This document shows, piece by piece, positions 1 through 6,732 of a DNA stretch of 36,082 bases (the first letter of the stretch is position 1; each line of letters opens with the position of its first letter). The stretch lies in NCBI GenBank assembly GCA_030432655.1, contig JAUILA010000021.1, forward strand, positions 64,001 to 100,082, given 5' to 3'. The stretch comes from Bacteroidia bacterium. Lineage in GTDB: Bacteria > Bacteroidota > Bacteroidia > Cytophagales > Cyclobacteriaceae. The notes under the pieces are model-generated. The model saw only the letters and a list, made by a program, of their open reading frames with translations, did not search any database and was not told where the DNA came from. The translations under genes and the position numbers were made by a program.

Positions 1-292
1 GGCATTGGAAGCCGATGCAAAAAAAAGCGAAGATCTTAAAGCGTCTGGTGAATTCGATGGTGCTTACTCCAGTAAATTGGCGCAGGCCATAAACCAGAAT
101 GTTTCAGCCGGTCAGGAAGTAGATGAAGATTTTTGGGAACAATCAGCAAGCTTCGCTACCGCCGCATGCTTCGTTCAATCTATGCTGGACAGGGAGGATT
201 TATCTGAATCCGCCCGGCGCGATATCGAAGATGCTGCCGTAAGAGCGTTAAATGCGATGATCATGTATGAATCCAATTCCGGGGATAAATAG
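1..292 (+). CDS. C-terminal part of an unknown protein (5' end outside the window)
   Basis: The reading frame is open from base 2 to a TAG stop at 290-292, so this is the tail of a gene that begins to the left. The internal TTG at base 5 need not be the start. The visible 96 residues are acidic and look helical, rich in Ala, Glu, Asp and Ser, with no signal peptide, membrane segment or motif that I recognise. It converges on the zinc peptidase gene, with a palindromic element between them. I give no function. Confidence 0.6.
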   Translation, partial: ALEADAKKSEDLKASGEFDGAYSSKLAQAINQNVSAGQEVDEDFWEQSASFATAACFVQSMLDREDLSESARRDIEDAAVRALNAMIMYESNSGDK

Positions 293-301
293 AAATGAAA
301 C

Positions 302-334
302 AGGGGACGTTTAATTTAAACAGAACTTGTCCCT
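302..334. repeat. Palindromic element between convergent genes (REP-like or bidirectional terminator)
   Basis: The outer arms GGGAC (304-308) and GTCCC (329-333) enclose an almost perfect inner palindrome, GTTTAATTTAAAC (309-321), plus an unpaired AGAACTT. A further G-T pair is possible at 303/334. The right arm overlaps the TAG stop of the minus-strand peptidase (333-335). The layout fits either a stem-loop that ends transcription from both sides or a dispersed REP-type repeat. No second copy was noticed in the window. Confidence 0.45.
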
Positions 335-1295
335 AATTATCTGTCAATAGAATGGTGCACTGAGCGTAAGCAGTATTTTGCCATCGCACGTAAAAGATGG
401 AGTTTTCCCTGATGTCGATGGTGCCTTGTCCGGACGCCTGGCAATTTCCAATCAGAAGGCAATTAACCTGACCTTGAATGGTATACTGTTGCGGACCATA
501 GGGTATGCCGGACACCTGAAAGGAATTTCCGGTGGGATTGAAGGTCTTGTCACCAATGGTAATTGTAATGGGCAAACTACAGCCATAATTATCGCCCGGG
601 TAAATTATCTGAATCGTTGCCGAAGTTTTCGTAATTACATTTTCGTTTTCATTAACGGTAGGCTTTGTCACTACCGGGTCCTTTGGCGGTGGCGAGCTGC
701 CGCTGTTACCCTGATTCCACCCAATGGCTATAGCCTCCAGCCTTGCTCCTTTTGGTGGATGTGTGGAGGAGCCTGAGCTCGAGGCAATTTGGTTCATAGC
801 TGCCTGGGCCTGATCCAGTGTTGCGCCCATTTTTGAACAAACAAAGCCTGAAAATTTGTCCGCCTGCAATTCTATATCCGGACGACTTCCCCCGGGCATA
901 ATAGTATGACCATTCAGGTGATGGCCAATTTCGTGTGCGAGAATGCTGATACCTGCCCAATCAGTGCCCGTGTCATTTTTGATTTTCAGTATAAAATTCT
1001 GACTGTAAAGAATAATGCGTTGATTATTCTTGATGGTGGCCATCGCATTGGGGACATTGGCAGCATTAATTATAAAATTTTGCTCTAGTCCAACAATGCT
1101 CACAATTCTGCCAATGATATCTTTGGCTTCCTGCGTCGAGTTAAAGCTGTAGACATCTTCTGTTATTTTTTCCCCGTAATAACTGCAGGACTGATCAAAA
1201 TCAAAGTCAAGTCTCTGCTGGCTATGGGCTGTTGATCCAAATATGACAGGAAAGACGGTTGTCAAAATAACGGTATATGCAACGATATTCTTCAT
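333..1295 (-). CDS. Exported M48-like zinc metallopeptidase with C-terminal beta domain
   Basis: This 320-residue protein begins with a signal peptide (about residues 1-25, ending near AHSQ). A gluzincin-type active site follows: HEIGHH at 121-126 supplies two zinc ligands and the catalytic Glu122, and Glu142 in ELQAD is the probable third ligand. The HPPKGARLEAI stretch at 179-189 matches the segment that follows the active site in many M48-related peptidases of Bacteroidota. Residues about 198-225 are a Pro/Asn/Thr-rich linker, and the remainder is a beta-rich, cysteine-containing domain of unknown role. It probably acts in the periplasm or outside the cell. It lies 193 bases downstream of the CHAT gene on the same strand, so co-transcription is possible but not shown. 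Substrate unknown. Confidence 0.75.
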   Translation of the reverse strand: MKNIVAYTVILTTVFPVIFGSTAHSQQRLDFDFDQSCSYYGEKITEDVYSFNSTQEAKDIIGRIVSIVGLEQNFIINAANVPNAMATIKNNQRIILYSQNFILKIKNDTGTDWAGISILAHEIGHHLNGHTIMPGGSRPDIELQADKFSGFVCSKMGATLDQAQAAMNQIASSSGSSTHPPKGARLEAIAIGWNQGNSGSSPPPKDPVVTKPTVNENENVITKTSATIQIIYPGDNYGCSLPITITIGDKTFNPTGNSFQVSGIPYGPQQYTIQGQVNCLLIGNCQASGQGTIDIRENSIFYVRWQNTAYAQCTILLTDN

Positions 1296-1488
1296 AGCAT
1301 AAATGATTAATTGGCAGATAGCTGCAAATGAAGATATACTTAATATACGAATGTAAATGCCTATAAGTCAACAAGTAACGACTTTATCTTATTCAGTTGT
1401 GGTGGCAAGATAAGTGGTTGGATCGGAAAGGCAGACTGACGGAGAACGGACTTTTTGTTTAAACACAAACCCCCACTGAAAACGGAAT

Positions 1489-4400
1489 TCACATCCATTT
1501 CCTAAAGAGGAATATCCCAACGGGTAAAGCGACCAGCAGTCCAAGAACCACAACCCAGGTATTTGTACTGCTGCCCGATTCCATTGGTTGGTTGTCCCCA
1601 ATCATTGTAAATGCTGCCCAGTAATAAGGATTAGACAAATTTCCATCGGCGGTTTCAAGATAATTCAGTTTTGCCTCACGCAAGGCATCCGCTTTTCCCT
1701 TTCCTTTCTTCAATTCTTCATAAAAATCAGTCATAATTACCGATGTGGACTGGTCAGGAACAGACCAGAGGGTCATCATGACATTAGGTACCCCGGCATA
1801 GAAAAAACCCTTGGCAAGACTTACCACACCTTCGCCGCTTTTAATTTTCCCAAACCCCGTATTACAAGCACTCAGACAAGCCAATTCTGCATTCAATTCC
1901 ATGTTATACAATTCATATGTATGCAGCAGACCGTCTTCAAGAGTGTCCGCACCCGGGGAAAAAACCAGCTTGCTATTCATCGGTTCCGTATCGTCTATAA
2001 TGGTATGCGAGGCAATATGAATTATACCTGCAGAGCCGGCCAGTCTCTTAAAATTCTCCTCTGTAGCTTCCTCATTCAGCAATGACTTACCATTCCAGAT
2101 AGTTGCCGATGATTTTACTTCCGCTTCTGCCATAGGAAGCATATCAAGCTCCGAGGCAAGTTCCAGATCACTGGCAGACCGGGAGGCAAGCAGCGGATTG
2201 GAAGCACGACTGTAACCCGGAGAAAATCCAATGTAGCTTAATTCGGTATCGGGAGAATTCTGAGCAGATTCGGCAATGGCGTTTGAATGAAGATAACTGA
2301 CGGCATAATCCTGAATAAGGTACCTGATTACTTCATCCTCCTCTGTAGTTACGAGCGTTTCAAGTGGGAAGTAATGTAATATGCCATCCGGTAAAAATAT
2401 AATCTCTTCAAGTGAAGCCGATCCTGCCTGTTCTAGTACAGGGGCCATAATTTTCTGGTAAAGATTTCGAGATACCGATGGATCAAATTGCTTCTTTTCA
2501 AACCCGTCAACCAATTGAGCAACTGAAGAAACAAGTTGTTCATCAAGGGGTTGAACGATTGAAACAACATCAGATATGGTAATACCGATTATATAAAGGT
2601 TGTCCAGCCCGTAGAAATAATTGACCTGGAGCGCTTGATCATTTAAACTTTGCTGGACATTTTTAATGGAGGTTTCGAAATTTGCATGTTCAACCGAAAA
2701 GTAATCCGGGTATTTTTCTTCAATCAGATTGAGTAGTAAATCATAATCCCGCTTCTTTCCGAAGAATTCCTCTTCAAGATTGGTGAGTTTAACTGTATCC
2801 TCTTGATTCTTCGCTTCAAAAATTTGCTCTTTGATAAATGAAATTGACCTTGAAAGTGATTTTTCCGCAATAGCAATAGAGTCAGGCATGCTTCTGAATG
2901 CGAAGCCACTGTTGCTCCTAACATTTTCCAGCAACAGGATCGATTTACTCTTCTCCATGTATTTAAACGCTTCATTCAGATAATCATCATTCTCATCTAA
3001 TTCATGCAAGCTAATTGATACCTCAATGGCGTTTTCGTAAAAAGCTTTTGAACGCTCAAGCAGAATTTCTTTGGAATCGGGTGTCTGATACTCAATACGA
3101 AGCATATCCAGTGTTTGATCGGCACTCTGAGCTGTTTCAAAAGCATTAATGAGATATTTTACATTGCCGGACTCATCATAATAATCGGTCAGAACGCTCA
3201 GTTTATGAATCAATGCATCCAGGAGTATCCTCGTGGAGATGATATCTGATGGAAGTTCCGGGTTCGACCCCGGGTCCGTATTGTTGAAATCCGGAATAAG
3301 GCCAATTATGGCGAATTGCACTTCCGATAAGGCCTCCGGGTATTGTTCAGTAGCCGCATAACACATGGATAATGCCAGGTGGCTGCTAGCGCTGTGCTTG
3401 TGTTTCTCGGGTAATACCCGGGAAGCAATTTCAATCGCCTCCCTGGAATAGGCAAAAGCCTCATCATATCTTTTTGTATTCAGATAAAACTCTGTGAAAT
3501 ATCCGTACATGTTTACAATTTCATGATGCTCTTTCCCGTAGAGCTCAATTCTGAATTTCAACGACTTATCATAATAGCGTTCGGCAGAATCATACAAATT
3601 CAATTGATTAAATCCGTTGGCAATATTGAGAAGGCAAATACTTATGAATGGAGTGTTTTCACCCATTGACTTTCTCATATTCTCTATCGCCAATTTTGAA
3701 TACCTGATCCCTTCTTCATGGTTTCCTTTATTGGAATAGCTTGCACCAAGATTCATGTACCCGATCCCAATGGAGCGATGACTCTCACCAAAACGCTCCC
3801 TGATCATCGTCAATGCCTTATTGATGTAGAGGATGGCCTGATCATTATCAAATTTTTCCAGGTAGATGTACCCCAGATTATTGTAGTTCTTCATCACTGA
3901 CGGATGATCAGCTCCACGCAGCTTTATATTTAGTTCAGTGGCTTTTTTGAGTGCGATCTCTGCTTTTTCCCATTCGGATTTTTGTATAAGTGGAAATACC
4001 ATGTCCGTGTATCTGTCAGCGACAACTTCACTCTGGTCATCATACATTTCCAGGGCAAGGTCCAGGGCATTTTTGAAATTCTGCTCGGAAAGATCGAAAT
4101 CTCCGGCATACCCATAGGTGTAACCAGACTCTGTAAAAATTTTAAGGCGATGCTTCCGGACATCGAAATCAGCCTTATCGCAAATCCCCGATGCCCGCTC
4201 GAGCAATTCCAGCGCCCTGGGATTGTTCCCTTCCGCGTACCAGTTCACTCTGGCAAGCTGAGTCAGGATTTCTATAAAATAGCTGTTTACTTCTTCTGCT
4301 TTGCCTTCGTCCACTATACTGACAGCTTCATTACCTTTGTCATTGACATCACCCAGGCGATCCGTTACCAGATAGTTTCTGTTTTCACCGGCCAGGCATT

Positions 4401-4590
4401 CTATATAATGATTCCAGTCACCTTCATTCTTGAATAGCACACCAGCTTTGGTAAACAGCAAAATGGCTGAATCCCGCTTACCCTCTTCCTGAAGCACATA
4501 GGCATTATCCAATATTTTGGAGGCTTCATCCTGAGCCACAACCTGATTAAAGAAAATGCTGAATAGTAATACGAGTAAAGACTTCGACAT
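1489..4590 (-). CDS. Exported TPR-CHAT (caspase-like) protein with C-terminal membrane anchor
   Basis: The 1033 residues read as a signal peptide (1-20, ending VVAQ), a long series of TPR helices (about 25-430, clearest around 230-390), a helical stretch (about 450-640), a CHAT domain (about 650-1000) and a transmembrane segment (1011-1029) followed by a short basic tail. The CHAT dyad appears intact: His862 in IHIASHT and Cys909 in LSACNTG, followed by the usual GEGVVSLAKGF and PYYWAAF segments. CHAT proteins are caspase-like cysteine peptidases. The signal peptide and tail anchor suggest that both TPR and CHAT parts face the periplasm, which is inference. The gene follows the sigma and anti-sigma genes on the same strand after a 159-base gap, so it may have its own promoter. 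Confidence 0.88.
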   Translation of the reverse strand: MSKSLLVLLFSIFFNQVVAQDEASKILDNAYVLQEEGKRDSAILLFTKAGVLFKNEGDWNHYIECLAGENRNYLVTDRLGDVNDKGNEAVSIVDEGKAEEVNSYFIEILTQLARVNWYAEGNNPRALELLERASGICDKADFDVRKHRLKIFTESGYTYGYAGDFDLSEQNFKNALDLALEMYDDQSEVVADRYTDMVFPLIQKSEWEKAEIALKKATELNIKLRGADHPSVMKNYNNLGYIYLEKFDNDQAILYINKALTMIRERFGESHRSIGIGYMNLGASYSNKGNHEEGIRYSKLAIENMRKSMGENTPFISICLLNIANGFNQLNLYDSAERYYDKSLKFRIELYGKEHHEIVNMYGYFTEFYLNTKRYDEAFAYSREAIEIASRVLPEKHKHSASSHLALSMCYAATEQYPEALSEVQFAIIGLIPDFNNTDPGSNPELPSDIISTRILLDALIHKLSVLTDYYDESGNVKYLINAFETAQSADQTLDMLRIEYQTPDSKEILLERSKAFYENAIEVSISLHELDENDDYLNEAFKYMEKSKSILLLENVRSNSGFAFRSMPDSIAIAEKSLSRSISFIKEQIFEAKNQEDTVKLTNLEEEFFGKKRDYDLLLNLIEEKYPDYFSVEHANFETSIKNVQQSLNDQALQVNYFYGLDNLYIIGITISDVVSIVQPLDEQLVSSVAQLVDGFEKKQFDPSVSRNLYQKIMAPVLEQAGSASLEEIIFLPDGILHYFPLETLVTTEEDEVIRYLIQDYAVSYLHSNAIAESAQNSPDTELSYIGFSPGYSRASNPLLASRSASDLELASELDMLPMAEAEVKSSATIWNGKSLLNEEATEENFKRLAGSAGIIHIASHTIIDDTEPMNSKLVFSPGADTLEDGLLHTYELYNMELNAELACLSACNTGFGKIKSGEGVVSLAKGFFYAGVPNVMMTLWSVPDQSTSVIMTDFYEELKKGKGKADALREAKLNYLETADGNLSNPYYWAAFTMIGDNQPMESGSSTNTWVVVLGLLVALPVGIFLFRKWM

Positions 4591-4749
4591 ATTGATTTAT
4601 TAGAAATGCAATTAATAATATACCAGAAAAAGTGTCTGTAATCAAGCCGTTTTTACATGTTCTCATTAAGTAAATAACACGTAATCAATTAGTTGACATA
4701 AGGGTGGCGGTTAACACTGCCGGAATCCGGTAATCTTTGGAAGGTTTAG

Positions 4750-5472
4750 TCAATGAATATCGTCCAGAAGCTCACTTGCCTTTCGTGAGTATAAATCCTG
4801 GTTGTCTAGCAATGAATTGAGCAAGGCACTGGACCGGGAAATATTGCCTTCCTTTAAATGGGCGAGTGAGCTATACCAGATAGCAGGCCGGCTGAATTCA
4901 GGACTGGATAGCATTATAGTTTCTTCGAATTGAGACAGTGCTTCTGAGGGCTGATTCAACTCAAGATAGCATATTCCTGAATAGAAAAGCAGCGCATCGT
5001 TTTCAGGTTCCGCGGTTAGTAATTCCTGAAAGATTGACAACGCCATCCTGTAATTGCCTTGTTCATACGCATTAAACGGATTATTATCAGCTTCTTCGGA
5101 ACGGGCAACCGGGGATTCCACATTTGGATAAGCCGCATAATATTTTGAATATAAATCATTAGTATCAATGCTGTCAATCAAAGCAAAATACCCGACGATC
5201 AGCAAGGTAACAACTGCGGCAATTCCAATTGTTGGGAACAACCACAACCGTTTCATTTCCGGCTTTTTAGTTATGCGCCGTTCTTCATTCTCAAGCATAT
5301 CTTTCAGTTCCCGGTTGAAACCCATGCGCAGTCCATTGAGTATTTCCCTCTGCTCTTCCACCCGTTCCTTTAATTCAGGGTCACTACGCAGTTCTTCCTC
5401 AAACTCACTGGTTTCACGAGGGGTTAATTCACCCCGGATGTAACGGTCAATATGATCAAATGAATAAGGCAT
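4750..5472 (-). CDS. Probable membrane anti-sigma factor with periplasmic TPR domain
   Basis: From an ATG at 5472 this encodes 240 residues. A TTG one codon earlier, abutting the sigma stop, is the alternative start. The N-terminal 75 residues are charged and helical, beginning with FDHIDRYIRGELTP, the layout seen in the cytoplasmic heads of anti-sigma factors, but without the zinc-binding His/Cys set. A single transmembrane helix (about 77-100) comes after the positive residues KKPEMKR, predicting an inside N-terminus. About 30 polar residues and then at least two TPR units (about 133-215) lie outside. The gene starts 3 bases after the sigma factor stop, so translation is probably coupled. 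The anti-sigma role is inferred from position and topology. An envelope TPR scaffold is the alternative. Confidence 0.72.
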   Translation of the reverse strand: MPYSFDHIDRYIRGELTPRETSEFEEELRSDPELKERVEEQREILNGLRMGFNRELKDMLENEERRITKKPEMKRLWLFPTIGIAAVVTLLIVGYFALIDSIDTNDLYSKYYAAYPNVESPVARSEEADNNPFNAYEQGNYRMALSIFQELLTAEPENDALLFYSGICYLELNQPSEALSQFEETIMLSSPEFSRPAIWYSSLAHLKEGNISRSSALLNSLLDNQDLYSRKASELLDDIH

Positions 5473-5475
5473 CAA

Positions 5476-6036
5476 TTATAGTTCCGATCGTAGTTTTCGC
5501 TTAACAAGACTCTTGATTTCTTTGATACACCTTACTTTTTGTGCTTTGACGGTTTGGGCATTTTTATAATCCATTTTTAAGGCAATTTCTTCCATATTCA
5601 ATCCCCGGAAGTAAAAATACCGGAGAATGGATTTACATGGGTCCCGCATTGACAGCACCAGATCTGCGACACGATTTGCCATCATTCCACCGCTATACAT
5701 ATCAGCCCCAAAATAATTTTCCTGAGCATTTCCGGGCGTGTCATTCGCAACATCCTGCCTGATTTTCTTTTTTTTCCTGAGAATAAAATTCTTCCCAATT
5801 CCGAACAAATAAGATTTTTCGCTGCTCGTAAGCTCAGTGATTTTTCCCTCAACCACATTCCTGTAAAAAACAATTACAGCATCCTGAAAGCAGTCCAGGG
5901 CATCAGCCTCAGGTATCCCGTAATTCTTATTCGACCAGGACAGGAATTCACTTCGATAATGTTTATACATGAATACCAACGCCTCATTGGGATTTTCCCA
6001 TAGTTCAGTCAGTATGTCCTGTTTAGGTTTCTTCAA
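5476..6036 (-). CDS. ECF-type RNA polymerase sigma factor
   Basis: This 186-residue protein has the two-domain build of group 4 sigma factors. Region 2 covers about 20-95, including the ALDCFQDAVIVFYRNV segment, where the -10 binding helix of ECF factors usually lies. Region 4 covers about 120-180, with a helix-turn-helix around MEEIALKMDYKNAQTVKAQ. A variable linker separates them. The start is a TTG, supported by a Shine-Dalgarno-like AAGGAAGG on the minus strand (within 6041-6050) at normal spacing, which is unusual in this window. It forms an operon with the membrane TPR protein. Targets are unknown. The flanking CHAT and lipoprotein genes are obvious candidates. Confidence 0.85.
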   Translation of the reverse strand: MKKPKQDILTELWENPNEALVFMYKHYRSEFLSWSNKNYGIPEADALDCFQDAVIVFYRNVVEGKITELTSSEKSYLFGIGKNFILRKKKKIRQDVANDTPGNAQENYFGADMYSGGMMANRVADLVLSMRDPCKSILRYFYFRGLNMEEIALKMDYKNAQTVKAQKVRCIKEIKSLVKRKLRSEL

Positions 6037-6070
6037 TCGGTCCTTCCTTTATCAATCAGTAAGCATAAAT

Positions 6071-6107
6071 GTAAACATGTAAGTAAAAATTTCAAATAAT
6101 TGTTTAC
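6071..6107. promoter_or_regulatory. Inverted repeat in the sigma/lipoprotein divergent region
   Basis: GTAAACA (6071-6077) and TGTTTAC (6101-6107) are perfect 7-base inverted arms 23 bases apart, lying between the divergent sigma and lipoprotein genes. The left arm overlaps AACATGTAA (6074-6082), which also occurs upstream of the CHAT gene (4653-4661, other strand). It could be a regulator or promoter element. No factor can be named. Confidence 0.3.
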
Positions 6108-6164
6108 CTGTCAGGCATTTAGATGATCAAGGGCACATTTCACAACCTAAAAATTGAATTTGCC

Positions 6165-6695
6165 ATGAAAAAACTACAATTGATCCTCATTTTAATGTCA
6201 TTCATCTTTCTCCAGTGTTCCTCTTCCGGAGATCCGGATCCTGCTCCTGTCGCATTTGAAGGTAATTTTGAATTGGCACTGAGCGGAGATATCTCACAAA
6301 ACCTGGAAGGGGAAGCCATATTTCTGCATGCGATCGTCACAAATCAGACCGATGAAGAGAATGGTTCGATTATCACAATAACACTTGTAAATGATGCTGA
6401 TGAAGATGAAATAATAACGCTTTATCTGGCTGATTTGGAAGATTTAAATGGTTTGGATCCGGGATCTTTTCCAGTTGAACTGGAACCGGAAGATGAATCC
6501 AGCCTGGCCAGTCTCTACGCGTACCTGGGAGCAAATAACCAGATATTTTTTGCAACAAGCGGGACAATAACTATCGATAAGATCGAAGAAGAGAGAGTAG
6601 AAGGAAGTGTATCGGCAGTGCTGGAAGATGCCGGTGGCAACACCGTCAGCCTTATAGGTGACTTTAACGCTTCAGGTGTAACTGAACGCCTCTGA
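6165..6695 (+). CDS. Small acidic lipoprotein of unknown function
   Basis: The ATG at 6165 gives a 176-residue protein starting with the typical signal MKKLQLILILMSFIFLQC, with the lipidated Cys in FLQC followed by SSSGDPDP. The frame is open 14 codons upstream (ATG at 6123), but that extension would bury the signal peptide, so 6165 is preferred. The mature part is acidic and beta-rich, with no motif that I recognise. It is divergent from the sigma factor and lies 37 bases before the next lipoprotein gene on the same strand, so the two probably form a unit. Confidence 0.75.
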   Translation: MKKLQLILILMSFIFLQCSSSGDPDPAPVAFEGNFELALSGDISQNLEGEAIFLHAIVTNQTDEENGSIITITLVNDADEDEIITLYLADLEDLNGLDPGSFPVELEPEDESSLASLYAYLGANNQIFFATSGTITIDKIEEERVEGSVSAVLEDAGGNTVSLIGDFNASGVTERL

Positions 6696-6732
6696 TAACC
6701 AAATAGCTTTTTCCATCCTAAAATCTACTGTC

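Noticed and set aside
378-776. 132-codon plus-strand open frame over the peptidase gene
   Set aside because: The opposite frame has a signal peptide and an intact HEIGHH zinc site, so this is a shadow.
1588-2085. 165-codon plus-strand open frame within the CHAT gene
   Set aside because: It is antisense to the conserved CHAT domain, with no signal, domain or start context of its own.
3982-4437. 151-codon plus-strand open frame over the TPR region of the CHAT gene
   Set aside because: Antisense shadow of a coherent TPR-coding frame.
4720-4730. CCGGA/TCCGG hairpin downstream of the anti-sigma gene as a terminator
   Set aside because: The stem has only 5 base pairs and no T-tract follows on the minus strand, so readthrough into the CHAT gene remains possible.
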